NCBI RefSeq assembly: GCF_904067045.1
Contig: NZ_CAJFDC010000036.1
Span: 681,001-745,000 of the forward strand
Direction of reading: 5' to 3'
Origin: Pseudomonas sp. FEN
Lineage (GTDB): Bacteria > Pseudomonadota > Gammaproteobacteria > Pseudomonadales > Pseudomonadaceae
DNA: 64,000 bases
A model generated the notes under the pieces. The model searched no databases. It was given only the letters and a program-made list of their open reading frames with translations, and was not told where the DNA came from. Each line of letters starts with the position of its first letter. Position 1 is the stretch's first letter. A program made the translations under genes and the position numbers. Below, piece after piece: positions 43,226 to 52,309 of the stretch.

Positions 43226-44473
43226 ATGGCCCTCACCGTTCCTCTGAACGAGGTCACCAGTCCCACCTTGAAGCAGCGCCTGGCGCATGCCGAGCGGGTC
43301 AACCGCTGGAAGTCCCAGGCCTTGATTGCACCGCTGGTGCTGTTTCTGCTGCTGGTGTTTCTGGTACCCATCGTGGCGCTGCTCTATAAAAGCGTCGGTA
43401 ACCCGGAAGTGGTCGGCGCCATGCCGCGCACCGTGGTGGCCGTCGCGGCCTGGGACGGCAAAAGCCTGCCCGGCGAACCGGTCTACAAGGCCTTGAGCGA
43501 GGACCTTGGTGACGCCCGCAAGAACCAGACGCTGGGCGATCTGTCCAAGCGCCTGAACATGGAACTGGCCGGCTACCGCAGCCTGCTGACCAAGACCGCG
43601 CGTGCCTTGCCGTTCAAGACCGAACCCGCCTCCTATAAAGAAGCACTGGAGGCCCTCGACGAACGCTGGGGGGATCCGGCCTATTGGCAGGCGATCCGTC
43701 GCAACACCAGCAGCATCACCCCTTACTACCTGCTGGCGGCCGTCGACCATCGGATCGACGACCTCGGTGAGCTGGCCCCGGCCACCCCCGATCAGGCGAT
43801 CTACCTCGATATCTTTGCCCGCACTTTCTGGATGGGGTTGGTGATCACCGCTATCTGCCTGGTGCTGGCGTATCCGCTGGCCTACCTGCTGGCAAACCTG
43901 CCGTCACGGCAAAGCAACCTGCTGATGATCCTCGTGCTGTTGCCGTTCTGGACCTCGATCCTGGTACGGGTCGCGGCTTGGATCGTGCTGCTGCAGTCCG
44001 GCGGCCTGATCAACAGCGCGTTGATGGCCATGGGCGTGATCGACAAGCCGCTCGAACTGGTCTTCAACCGCACCGGCGTCTACATCTCGATGGTGCACAT
44101 CCTGCTGCCGTTCATGATCCTGCCGATCTACAGCGTGATGAAAGGCATCTCGCCGACCTATATGCGCGCCGCGATTTCCCTCGGCTGTCACCCCTTCGCC
44201 AGCTTCTGGCGGGTGTATTTCCCGCAGACCTACGCCGGTGTTGGCGCGGGTTGCCTGCTGGTGTTCATCCTGGCGATTGGTTACTACATCACCCCGGCGT
44301 TGTTGGGTAGCCCGAACGACCAGATGGTCAGCTACTTCGTCGCCTTCTACACCAACACCAGCATCAACTGGGGCATGGCGACCGCATTGGGTGGCTTGCT
44401 GCTGCTGGCGACCGTGATCCTGTACCTGATTTACAGCCGGTTGGTGGGCGCCAGCCGCCTGCGCCTGAGCTAA
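43226..44473 (+). CDS. agtC: ABC transporter permease AgtC
   Basis: 415 aa from ATG 43226 (CCGGAG upstream); the longer frame from 43082 runs through the repeat and is rejected. TM1 is LIAPLVLFLLLVFLVPIVALLY. A long periplasmic insert (about residues 55-190) precedes the five-helix BPD_transp_1 core, with the EAA-type loop MRAAISLGCHPFASFWRVYFP near residue 315. PotB-like, longer than usual because of the insert. Confidence 0.88.
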   Translation: MALTVPLNEVTSPTLKQRLAHAERVNRWKSQALIAPLVLFLLLVFLVPIVALLYKSVGNPEVVGAMPRTVVAVAAWDGKSLPGEPVYKALSEDLGDARKNQTLGDLSKRLNMELAGYRSLLTKTARALPFKTEPASYKEALEALDERWGDPAYWQAIRRNTSSITPYYLLAAVDHRIDDLGELAPATPDQAIYLDIFARTFWMGLVITAICLVLAYPLAYLLANLPSRQSNLLMILVLLPFWTSILVRVAAWIVLLQSGGLINSALMAMGVIDKPLELVFNRTGVYISMVHILLPFMILPIYSVMKGISPTYMRAAISLGCHPFASFWRVYFPQTYAGVGAGCLLVFILAIGYYITPALLGSPNDQMVSYFVAFYTNTSINWGMATALGGLLLLATVILYLIYSRLVGASRLRLS

Positions 44474-44485
44474 GGAGAATAAGAA

Positions 44486-45310
44486 ATGTTGAGCCCCTAC
44501 ATGTCGCCCGTCGAGCGGGTCTGGTTCTACAGTTCGCGTATTCTGTGCGGGCTGATCCTGCTGTTCCTGATCCTGCCGGTGCTGGTGATCATCCCGCTGT
44601 CGTTCAACTCGGGCAGCTTCCTGGTCTATCCGCTGCAAGGCTTCTCGTTGCACTGGTACCAGGACTTCTTCGCCTCGGCGGAATGGATGCGGGCCTTGCG
44701 CAACAGCATCATCGTCGCCCCGGCGGCCACGGCGCTGGCCATGGTCTTCGGGACCCTGGCGGCGATCGGCCTGACCCGTGGCGACTTCCCGGGCAAGCCG
44801 CTGGTAATGGCCCTGGTGATCTCGCCCATGGTGGTGCCAGTGGTGATCATCGGTGTCGCCAGCTACCTGTTCTTCGCCCCGCTGGGGCTGGGCAACAGCT
44901 TCTTCTCGTTGATCGTGGTGCATGCGGTGCTGGGCGTGCCGTTTGTCATCATCACGGTGTCGGCGACCTTGCAGGGTTTCAACCACAACCTGGTGCGCGC
45001 CGCTGCCAGCCTGGGCGCCTCGCCACTGACGGCGTTCCGTCGGGTGACCTTGCCGTTGATCGCGCCAGGGGTGATCTCCGGAGCGCTGTTTGCCTTTGCC
45101 ACCTCCTTCGATGAGGTCGTGGTGACCTTGTTCCTCGCCGGCCCCGAACAAGCGACCCTGCCTCGGCAGATGTTCAGTGGTATTCGCGAGAACCTCAGCC
45201 CGACCATCGCTGCCGCGGCGACCTTGCTGATCGCCTTCTCGGTGATCCTGCTGCTGACCCTGGAGTGGTTGCGTGGGCGTAGCGAGAAAATGCGTACCAC
45301 CCAGGTGTGA
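44486..45310 (+). CDS. agtD: ABC transporter permease AgtD
   Basis: 274 aa, six predicted TM segments, starting ILCGLILLFLILPVLVIIPL. The EAA loop is VRAAASLGASPLTAFRRVTLPLI near residue 170. PotC-like partner of AgtC; 12 nt separate the genes, with AAGGAG ahead of the ATG. The operon ends here at a 10-bp hairpin. Confidence 0.9.
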   Translation: MLSPYMSPVERVWFYSSRILCGLILLFLILPVLVIIPLSFNSGSFLVYPLQGFSLHWYQDFFASAEWMRALRNSIIVAPAATALAMVFGTLAAIGLTRGDFPGKPLVMALVISPMVVPVVIIGVASYLFFAPLGLGNSFFSLIVVHAVLGVPFVIITVSATLQGFNHNLVRAAASLGASPLTAFRRVTLPLIAPGVISGALFAFATSFDEVVVTLFLAGPEQATLPRQMFSGIRENLSPTIAAAATLLIAFSVILLLTLEWLRGRSEKMRTTQV

Positions 45311-45328
45311 GAATGGCCTATTAAAACA

Positions 45329-45357
45329 CCACGAACCCTGCTCCCACGGGTTCGTGG
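45329..45357 (+). terminator. Hairpin after the agt operon
   Basis: CCACGAACCC (45329-45338) and GGGTTCGTGG (45348-45357) pair perfectly around TGCTCCCAC, 18 nt after the agtD stop. There is no T tract, so termination may be partial or Rho-assisted. Confidence 0.6.
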
Positions 45358-45475
45358 CGTCCATGGGAACGCATTGCCCATTCACAATCTGAATTCAACT
45401 TCCGCATGACAGCGGAAAGCCAATCCCGGTTATGCTTGCCCGTGCCCTGATCATCACGACAAGAAGGCTGCGAGC

Positions 45476-46624
45476 ATGAGCATTTCCTCATTCAAGATCG
45501 CCCATAAACTGATCACCGGCCTTGGCGCCATCGAGCAATTGGCCGATGAGCTGACACGGCTGAATGTCGACCATCCGCTGATCGTGACCGATGCGGCGCT
45601 GGTCAAGTCAGGAACTGTCGAACTGGCGCTGGCCCACCTGGGCGGGCGTACCTATGAAATCTTCGACCGCGTGCTGCCCGACCCGGAGATCGCCATCGTC
45701 GAGGACTGCATGCGGGCCTACCGCGAAGGCGGGCATGACGGCCTGATCGGCCTGGGCGGTGGCAGCGCCATCGACATCGCCAAGAGCGTCGGGGCCTACG
45801 CCGGTTATCACGGGGCCCTGGAGGATCTGTTCGGCAGCGACCAGGTACCGCGCAAGGGGCCGCCGCTGATCGCGATTCCCACCACCGCCGGCACCGGCTC
45901 CGAGGTGACCAATGTTGCCATTCTTTCCGACAAGCAGGCCCAGCTGAAAAAGGGCATCGTCAGCGATTACCTGCTGCCGGACGTGGCGCTGGTTAGTCCG
46001 CAAATGACCCTGACCTGTCCGCGTGGCGTCACCGCCGCCAGTGGCGTCGATGCACTGGTGCACGCGATTGAAGCCTACCTGTCGCTCAATGCTTCGTCGA
46101 TTACCGATGCCCTGGCCATTGGCGCGATCAAGCTGATCGCCACGGCGCTGCCCAAAGCCTACGCCAACCCATCCAACCTCCAGGCCCGCGAGGAAATGGC
46201 CACCGCGAGCCTGATGGCTGGCATGGCCTTCGGCAATGCCGGCGTCGGCGCGGTGCATGCCTTGGCCTATCCGTTGGGCGGACGCTTCAATATTGCCCAC
46301 GGGGTCAGCAATGCCTTGTTGCTGCCCTATGTCATGAGCTGGAACAAGATCGCCTGTGTCGAACGCATGCGGGAGATTGCCGTCGCCATGGGCGTCAATG
46401 TCGCCGGCTTGAGCCTGATCGAGGCGGCCGACAAGGCTGTCGTCGCCATGACCGATTTATGCGCTGCAGTGGAAATTCCCGCCGGCCTCGCAAGCTTCGG
46501 CGTGCCCCTGGAGGCGATCCCGGCCATGGCCGAGGAAGCGGCGGGTATCGAGCGTCTGATGCGCAATAATCCTCGGCGGCTGAGCTGCGCGGATATCGAG
46601 AAAATCTATCGCGCCGCCTATTGA
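45476..46624 (+). CDS. Iron-containing (group III) alcohol dehydrogenase
   Basis: 382 aa. NAD-binding GLGGGSAIDIAKSVGAY near residue 100 and PLIAIPTTAGTGSEVTN. Metal-ligand residues are in SGVDALVHAIEAY (Asp, His), GAVHALAYPLGGRFNIAHGVSNALLLPY (two His). The substrate is unknown. It stands between the 5-aminovalerate transporter and rpe with its own ribosome site, and I do not recall it at this place in P. aeruginosa. Reduction of glutarate or succinate semialdehyde would fit the neighbourhood, but this is speculation. Confidence 0.85.
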   Translation: MSISSFKIAHKLITGLGAIEQLADELTRLNVDHPLIVTDAALVKSGTVELALAHLGGRTYEIFDRVLPDPEIAIVEDCMRAYREGGHDGLIGLGGGSAIDIAKSVGAYAGYHGALEDLFGSDQVPRKGPPLIAIPTTAGTGSEVTNVAILSDKQAQLKKGIVSDYLLPDVALVSPQMTLTCPRGVTAASGVDALVHAIEAYLSLNASSITDALAIGAIKLIATALPKAYANPSNLQAREEMATASLMAGMAFGNAGVGAVHALAYPLGGRFNIAHGVSNALLLPYVMSWNKIACVERMREIAVAMGVNVAGLSLIEAADKAVVAMTDLCAAVEIPAGLASFGVPLEAIPAMAEEAAGIERLMRNNPRRLSCADIEKIYRAAY

Positions 46625-46741
46625 GGGCTTTAGTTCGGGCATCCGGGACCCGTGGAGTCAATCATCGCGCTCACGGTGGGCGGGGCAAGGCGGGCGGTAT
46701 ACAATGCCCGCCATCGTGATTCTGCTCAAAAAAGGTGCGTC

Positions 46742-47416
46742 ATGCAGCCCTTCGCCATTGCTCCGTCGATTCTCTCCGCCGATTTTGCCCGTCTGGGCCA
46801 GGAAGTGGACAACGTGCTCGCTGCCGGTGCCGATATCGTGCACTTCGATGTCATGGACAACCACTACGTGCCCAACCTGACCATCGGCCCGATGGTCTGC
46901 GCGGCGCTGCGCAAGTACGGCATCACCGCGCCCATCGACGCGCACCTGATGGTCAGCCCGGTGGATCGCATCATCGGCGACTTCATCGACGCCGGCGCGA
47001 CCTACATCACCTTTCACCCGGAAGCCACGCTGCACGTTGACCGCTCCCTGCAAATGATCCGCGAAGGCGGTTGCAAGGCCGGCCTGGTGTTCAACCCGGC
47101 CACGCCGCTGGACGTACTCAAGTACGTGATGGACAAGGTCGACATGATCCTGCTGATGAGCGTCAACCCGGGCTTCGGCGGGCAGAAGTTCATTCCCGGC
47201 ACCCTCGATAAACTGCGTGAAGCTCGGGCCTTGATCGATGCCTCGGGCCGCGATATCCGTCTGGAAATCGATGGTGGCGTGAACGTCAACAATATTCGCG
47301 AAATCGCCGCGGCCGGTGCCGACACCTTTGTCGCTGGCTCCGCGATTTTCAACGCGCCGGACTACCGTGAAGTCATCGAGAAAATGCGCGGCGAGCTGGC
47401 GCTGGCGCGATCATGA
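46742..47416 (+). CDS. rpe: Ribulose-phosphate 3-epimerase
   Basis: 224 aa from ATG 46742. TIM barrel with PSILSADFARLGQEV, HFDVMDNHYVPNLTIG (catalytic Asp), HLMVSPVDRII, LLMSVNPGFGGQKFI and EIDGGVNVNNI (second Asp). It interconverts ribulose-5-phosphate and xylulose-5-phosphate. Its stop overlaps the gph ATG by 4 nt. Confidence 0.97.
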   Translation: MQPFAIAPSILSADFARLGQEVDNVLAAGADIVHFDVMDNHYVPNLTIGPMVCAALRKYGITAPIDAHLMVSPVDRIIGDFIDAGATYITFHPEATLHVDRSLQMIREGGCKAGLVFNPATPLDVLKYVMDKVDMILLMSVNPGFGGQKFIPGTLDKLREARALIDASGRDIRLEIDGGVNVNNIREIAAAGADTFVAGSAIFNAPDYREVIEKMRGELALARS

Positions 47417-48231
47417 CTGTATTCGAGCAGCTTTTTCCGGGCCGTCAGCCCAGGCTGGTAATGTTCGATCTGGATGGGACGCTGGTGGATTCGGTGCCCG
47501 ACCTGGCCCTGGCGGTGGATAAAATGCTGCTCGCCCTCGGGCGTCCGGTAGCGGGGCTGCAGGCGGTCCGCGAGTGGGTCGGCAATGGCGTGCCGGTCCT
47601 GGTACGTCGGGCGTTGGCCGGCGGTCTCGATCACTCGGGCGTTGCCGACGCCGACGCCGAGCAGGCACTGGATATATTCATGGCGGCCTATACCGGTGGC
47701 CATGAACTGACCCAGGTCTATCCCGGTGTGCACGAAACCCTGAGCTGGATGCACAAGCAGGGCATGGAAATGGCCCTGATCACCAACAAGCCCGAACAGT
47801 TCGTCGCGCCCTTGCTGGATGAAATGAAACTGGGGCGGTTTTTTCGCTGGATCATCGGCGGCGATACCCTGCCGCAGCGCAAGCCCGACCCGGCGGCGCT
47901 GTTCCATGTGATGAAAATGGCTGGTATTCCGGCCTCGCAGTGCCTGTTCGTCGGCGACTCGCGCAGTGATGTCCTGGCCGCCAAGGCCGCCGGCGTCACC
48001 TGCGTGGCCCTCAGCTATGGCTACAACCATGGCCGGCCGATCGCCGAAGAAGCGCCTGCTCTGGTCATCGATGATATGCGGGCACTTATTCCCGGTTGCC
48101 TGGAAGCTGGCGCTGAGCTAATGTCGGCGGACTGTGTTCAATCCCCTCCTGGAAACGCCATCGTGGTGGTTACTCGCAAACTCTGGATGAAAGTCATCAA
48201 GGCCCTGGCCCGCTGGCGTTGGCGCGCCTGA
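47413..48231 (+). CDS. gph: Phosphoglycolate phosphatase
   Basis: 272 aa HAD hydrolase with an all-helical cap. Motif I FDLDGTLVDSV, motif II LITNKP, Lys of QRKPDPAALF and motif IV FVGDSRSDVLAAKAAG. It dephosphorylates 2-phosphoglycolate from DNA repair or oxygenase side reactions. The last about 20 codons end in LARWRWRA and lie outside the HAD fold. They coincide with the probable trp leader peptide, so the gene end appears shaped by trpE regulation. Confidence 0.93.
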   Translation: MTVFEQLFPGRQPRLVMFDLDGTLVDSVPDLALAVDKMLLALGRPVAGLQAVREWVGNGVPVLVRRALAGGLDHSGVADADAEQALDIFMAAYTGGHELTQVYPGVHETLSWMHKQGMEMALITNKPEQFVAPLLDEMKLGRFFRWIIGGDTLPQRKPDPAALFHVMKMAGIPASQCLFVGDSRSDVLAAKAAGVTCVALSYGYNHGRPIAEEAPALVIDDMRALIPGCLEAGAELMSADCVQSPPGNAIVVVTRKLWMKVIKALARWRWRA

Positions 48232-48261
48232 CTTGATTCTGGCCGGTCATCCGGCGCGTTT
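48187..48261 (+). promoter_or_regulatory. trpL: Probable trpE attenuator: leader peptide and hairpins
   Basis: In frame with the gph end, ATG 48187 to TGA 48231 encodes MKVIKALARWRWRA, with two Trp codons (48214 and 48220) near the stop. CGCGCC (48223-48228) can pair with GGCGCG (48253-48258). GCCGG-TCAT-CCGGC (48242-48255), followed by GCGTTT, is the exclusive alternative. Ribosome stalling at Trp would decide between them. No clear ribosome site was found for the ATG, so an upstream GTG or readthrough from gph may supply translation. Trp attenuation has been proposed for P. putida trpE and trpGDC. Confidence 0.65.
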
Positions 48262-48301
48262 GCATACCTGACTGTTCGACCCTCAAGCCACGAGGCATAT
48301 C

Positions 48302-49789
48302 ATGACCCGCGAAGAATTCCTGCGTTTGGCCGCTGCCGGCTATAACCGTATCCCGCTTGCCTGCGAAACCCTGGCCGACTTCGATACGCCGTTGTCGATC
48401 TACCTGAAACTGGCCGACCAACCCAATTCCTACCTGCTGGAATCGGTGCAGGGTGGTGAAAAATGGGGCCGTTATTCGATTATCGGCCTGCCCTGCCGGA
48501 CTGTGTTGCGGGTGCATGAGCACCAGGTCAGCGTGACCCACGACGGGGTCGAGATCGAGCGCTGCGAAGCCGAGGATCCGCTGGCCTTCGTCGAGACCTT
48601 CAAGGCGCGCTACAACGTGCCGACCATCACCGGGCTGCCGCGGTTCAACGGCGGGCTGGTGGGCTACTTCGGTTATGACTGCGTGCGCTACGTGGAGAAG
48701 CGTCTGGGCAAGTGCCCGAACCCCGATCCCCTGGGCGTGCCGGATATCCTGTTGATGGTCTCCGATGCCGTGGTGGTCTTCGACAACCTGGCGGGCAAGA
48801 TGCACGCCATTGTGTTGGTCGATCCGTCCCAGGACAACGCTTACGAACAAGGCCAGGCGCGCCTGCAGGAGCTGCTGGCGCAACTGCGCCAGCCGATTAC
48901 CCCGCGCCGCGGCCTGGAACTCGATCGGCCGCCGGCCGCCGACCCGGTGTTCCGTTCGAGCTTCACCCAGGGTGACTATGAGCGGGCGGTCGATACCATC
49001 AAGGAGTACATCCTCGCCGGCGACTGCATGCAGGTCGTGCCGTCGCAGCGCATGTCCATTGACTTCAAGGCCGCGCCCATCGACCTGTACCGGGCGCTGC
49101 GTTGCTTCAACCCGACGCCGTACATGTACTTCTTCAATTTCGGCGATTTCCATGTGGTCGGCAGCTCGCCGGAAGTGCTGGTGCGCGTCGAAGACAACCT
49201 GATCACCGTCCGGCCCATCGCCGGTACCCGTCCGCGTGGCGCCACCGAAGAAGCCGACCGGGCGCTGGAAGACGACCTGCTGTCCGACGCCAAGGAGCTT
49301 GCCGAGCACCTGATGCTGATCGACCTGGGGCGTAACGACACCGGACGGGTGTCCGAGATCGGTTCGGTGAAGCTGACCGAGAAGATGGTGATCGAGCGTT
49401 ACTCCAACGTGATGCACATCGTGTCCAACGTCACCGGGCAACTGAAAAGTGGCCTGACCTCCATGGACGCCCTGCGGGCAATCCTGCCGGCGGGTACTTT
49501 GTCCGGTGCGCCGAAGATCCGTGCAATGGAAATCATCGACGAGCTGGAGCCGGTCAAGCGCGGTGTGTATGGCGGCGCGGTCGGCTACTACGCCTGGAAC
49601 GGCAACATGGACACTGCTATCGCCATCCGGACCGCGGTGATCAAGGACGGCGAGCTGCATGTGCAGGCCGGTGGCGGCATCGTCGCCGACTCGGTGCCGG
49701 CGCTGGAGTGGGAAGAAACGCTGAACAAGCGTCGCGCGATGTTCCGTGCCGTTGCCCTCGCTGAACAAACCCCCGCGTCCGACGCCTGA
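48302..49789 (+). CDS. trpE: Anthranilate synthase component I TrpE
   Basis: 495 aa. N-terminal LLESVQGGEKWGRYS carries the tryptophan feedback site. The chorismate-binding domain has VPSQRMSIDF, GSSPEVLVRVED, IAGTRPRGATEEAD, LIDLGRNDTGRV and AGTLSGAPKIRAME. With TrpG it makes anthranilate from chorismate and glutamine. GAGG is 6 nt upstream of ATG. It is followed at 13 nt by trpG, unlike P. aeruginosa and P. putida, where trpE stands apart. Confidence 0.97.
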   Translation: MTREEFLRLAAAGYNRIPLACETLADFDTPLSIYLKLADQPNSYLLESVQGGEKWGRYSIIGLPCRTVLRVHEHQVSVTHDGVEIERCEAEDPLAFVETFKARYNVPTITGLPRFNGGLVGYFGYDCVRYVEKRLGKCPNPDPLGVPDILLMVSDAVVVFDNLAGKMHAIVLVDPSQDNAYEQGQARLQELLAQLRQPITPRRGLELDRPPAADPVFRSSFTQGDYERAVDTIKEYILAGDCMQVVPSQRMSIDFKAAPIDLYRALRCFNPTPYMYFFNFGDFHVVGSSPEVLVRVEDNLITVRPIAGTRPRGATEEADRALEDDLLSDAKELAEHLMLIDLGRNDTGRVSEIGSVKLTEKMVIERYSNVMHIVSNVTGQLKSGLTSMDALRAILPAGTLSGAPKIRAMEIIDELEPVKRGVYGGAVGYYAWNGNMDTAIAIRTAVIKDGELHVQAGGGIVADSVPALEWEETLNKRRAMFRAVALAEQTPASDA

Positions 49790-49802
49790 GGAGCTTTTTG
49801 TC

Positions 49803-50396
49803 ATGTTGCTGATGATCGATAACTACGACTCGTTTACCTATAACGTCGTGCAATACCTCGGTGAATTGGGCGCAGAGGTCAAGGTCGTGCGTAACGACGA
49901 ATTGACCGTGGCCGAAATCGAAGCCCTCAAGCCGGAGCGCATCGTGGTCTCACCGGGGCCCTGCACGCCGACCGAGGCGGGCATCTCCCTGGAGGCGATC
50001 AAGTATTTCGCCGGCAAGCTGCCGATCCTCGGCGTCTGCCTCGGGCATCAATCCATCGGCCAGGCTTTCGGCGGCGATGTGGTGCGTGCCCGTCAGGTGA
50101 TGCACGGCAAGACCAGCCCGCTGTTCCATGAGGGCAAGGGGGTGTTCGAAGGCCTGAACCTGCCATTGATCGTTACCCGCTATCATTCCCTGGTCGTCAA
50201 GCGCGAAACCTTGCCGGACTGCCTGGAACTGACCGCCTGGACCCAGTTGGAAGACGGCTCGGTCGACGAGATCATGGGCCTGCGCCACAAGACACTGAAC
50301 ATCGAAGGGGTGCAGTTCCACCCCGAGTCGATTCTCTCCGAGCAGGGCCACGAGCTGTTCGCCAACTTTCTCAAACAGACCGGCGGCACGCGCTAA
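49803..50396 (+). CDS. trpG: Anthranilate synthase component II TrpG
   Basis: 197 aa from ATG 49803 (GGAG upstream). Class I glutamine amidotransferase: MLLMIDNYDSFTYNVVQYL, VVSPGPCTPTEAG, nucleophile Cys in GVCLGHQSIGQ and catalytic His-Pro-Glu in VQFHPESI. It supplies ammonia to TrpE and possibly also to the folate enzyme PabB. Nine nt separate it from trpD. Confidence 0.96.
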   Translation: MLLMIDNYDSFTYNVVQYLGELGAEVKVVRNDELTVAEIEALKPERIVVSPGPCTPTEAGISLEAIKYFAGKLPILGVCLGHQSIGQAFGGDVVRARQVMHGKTSPLFHEGKGVFEGLNLPLIVTRYHSLVVKRETLPDCLELTAWTQLEDGSVDEIMGLRHKTLNIEGVQFHPESILSEQGHELFANFLKQTGGTR

Positions 50397-50405
50397 GGAG
50401 TTTTC

Positions 50406-51455
50406 ATGGATATCAAGGCTGCCCTGGGCCGTATCGTCGGCCATCTGGACTTGAGCACTGATGAAATGCGCGATGTCATGCGCGAAATCATGACCGGGCA
50501 ATGCACCGAGGCGCAGATCGGCGCCTTCATGATGGCCATGCGCATGAAGAGCGAAAGCATCGACGAAATCGTCGGCGCGGTCTCGGTGATGCGCGAGTTG
50601 GCCGACAAGGTCGAACTCAAGACCCTCGAGGGTGTGGTCGACGTGGTCGGCACCGGCGGCGACGGAGCGAATATTTTCAACGTGTCCACGGCGTCGGCTT
50701 TTGTCGTGGCCGCGGCTGGTTGCACCGTTGCCAAGCACGGCAACCGTGCGGTGTCGGGCAAGAGTGGCAGTGCCGACCTGCTCGAGGCCGCCGGTATCTA
50801 CCTGAACCTGACCCCGGTCCAGGTGGCGCGCTGCATCGATAACGTCGGGATCGGCTTCATGTTCGCCCAGACCCACCACCGTGCGATGAAGTATGCCGCG
50901 GCGCCGCGCCGCGACCTTGGCCTGCGTACCTTGTTCAACATGCTCGGCCCGCTTACGAATCCGGCTGGCGTGAAACATCAGGTGGTGGGTGTGTTCACCC
51001 AGGCCTTGTGCCGGCCATTGGCCGAAGTGCTGCAGCGCCTGGGCAGCAAGCACGTGCTGGTGGTGCATTCGCAGGATGGCCTGGACGAATTCAGCCTGGC
51101 CGCGCCGACCTATGTGGCGGAACTGAAAGATGGTGCAATAACTGAGTACTGGGTCCAGCCGGAAGATTTGGGTATAAAAAGCCAGAGTCTGTTTGGTCTG
51201 GTGGTCGAAAGTCCGGCAGCGTCCCTGGAGTTGATCCGCGATGCCCTCGGGCGGCGGAAAACCGAGAACGGTCAGAAAGCCGCGGAAATGATCGTGCTCA
51301 ATGCCGGTGCCGCGCTGTATGCCGCCGACCATGCCAGCAGCCTCAAAGAAGGTGTGGCCCTGGCTCACGATGCATTGCACACCGGCCTGGCCCGGGAAAA
51401 ACTCGAGGAGCTGGGTGCGTTCACCGCCGTATTCAAGCAGGAGAATGAAGGATGA
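50406..51455 (+). CDS. trpD: Anthranilate phosphoribosyltransferase TrpD
   Basis: 349 aa. The helical N-terminal domain is followed by the PRPP-binding loop GTGGDGANIFNVST, then KHGNRAVSGKSGSADLLEA, HHRAMKYAAAPRRDLGLRTLFNMLGPLTNPA and VVHSQDGLDEF. It joins anthranilate to PRPP. AAGGAG precedes the ATG; the stop overlaps the trpC ATG by 4 nt. Confidence 0.97.
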   Translation: MDIKAALGRIVGHLDLSTDEMRDVMREIMTGQCTEAQIGAFMMAMRMKSESIDEIVGAVSVMRELADKVELKTLEGVVDVVGTGGDGANIFNVSTASAFVVAAAGCTVAKHGNRAVSGKSGSADLLEAAGIYLNLTPVQVARCIDNVGIGFMFAQTHHRAMKYAAAPRRDLGLRTLFNMLGPLTNPAGVKHQVVGVFTQALCRPLAEVLQRLGSKHVLVVHSQDGLDEFSLAAPTYVAELKDGAITEYWVQPEDLGIKSQSLFGLVVESPAASLELIRDALGRRKTENGQKAAEMIVLNAGAALYAADHASSLKEGVALAHDALHTGLAREKLEELGAFTAVFKQENEG

Positions 51456-52291
51456 GTGTGCCAACCGTTCTGGAGAAGATCCTTGCGCGCAAGGCTGAGG
51501 AAGTGGCCGAGCGCAGCGCTCGCGTGAGTCTGGCCGAGCTTGAGCGCATGGCGCGGACCGCTGACGCGCCCCGGGGGTTCGCCAAGGCGCTGATCGAGCG
51601 TGCGAAGCAGAAGCAGCCGGCGGTGATCGCCGAAATCAAGAAGGCTTCGCCGAGCAAGGGGGTGATTCGCGAGCATTTCATCCCGGCCGACATCGCCCGC
51701 AGCTACGAAAAGGGCGGGGCAACCTGCCTGTCGGTGTTGACCGATGTGGACTATTTCCAGGGCGCCGATCTTTACCTGCAACAGGCTCGCGCCGCGTGCA
51801 AGCTGCCAGTAATCCGCAAGGATTTCATGGTCGACCCGTATCAGATCGTCGAGGCCCGTGCCCTGGGTGCGGACTGCATCCTGTTGATCGTGGCGGCGCT
51901 GGACGACGGGCAAATGGCCGAATTGGCTGCCGTGGCCAAGGGTGTTGGTCTCGATGTGCTGGTGGAATCCCATGACGCCGCAGAGCTGGAGCGGGCCTTG
52001 AAGGTACTGGATACGCCGTTGATCGGGATCAACAACCGTAACCTGCACACCTTTGAAGTCAGCCTGGAAACCACCCTCGACCTGCTGCCGATCGTCCCCC
52101 GTGATCGCCTGGTCATCACCGAGAGCGGCATTCTCAACCGGGCGGATGTCGAGTTGATGGAAATCAGCGAGGTGTATTCGTTCCTGGTGGGCGAGGCGTT
52201 CATGCGTGCGGAAAGCCCGGGCGACGAATTGCAGCGACTGTTTTTCCCGGAGCGTGGCGCGCCGGCGATTGCTGGTTCCACCCTCGACTGA
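51452..52291 (+). CDS. trpC: Indole-3-glycerol phosphate synthase TrpC
   Basis: 279 aa monofunctional TIM barrel: AVIAEIKKASPSKGVIREHF (catalytic Glu-Lys), CLSVLTDVDYFQGAD, VIRKDFMVDPYQI, IGINNRNLHTFEV and ITESGILNRADV. The fused PRAI domain of enterics is absent, as usual in Pseudomonas. Last trp gene of this cluster. Confidence 0.97.
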   Translation: MSVPTVLEKILARKAEEVAERSARVSLAELERMARTADAPRGFAKALIERAKQKQPAVIAEIKKASPSKGVIREHFIPADIARSYEKGGATCLSVLTDVDYFQGADLYLQQARAACKLPVIRKDFMVDPYQIVEARALGADCILLIVAALDDGQMAELAAVAKGVGLDVLVESHDAAELERALKVLDTPLIGINNRNLHTFEVSLETTLDLLPIVPRDRLVITESGILNRADVELMEISEVYSFLVGEAFMRAESPGDELQRLFFPERGAPAIAGSTLD

Positions 52292-52309
52292 CGGACACGG
52301 CTAATCAGG

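Noticed and set aside
49790..49802. Pyocin insertion between trpE and trpG
   Set aside because: Only 13 nt separate the genes; nothing is inserted here.
48197..49804. 535-codon open frame opposite trpE
   Set aside because: Antisense shadow; same reasoning. Similar frames opposite dnaG, prkA, pdxA, surA, lptD, apaH and agtA were also left out.
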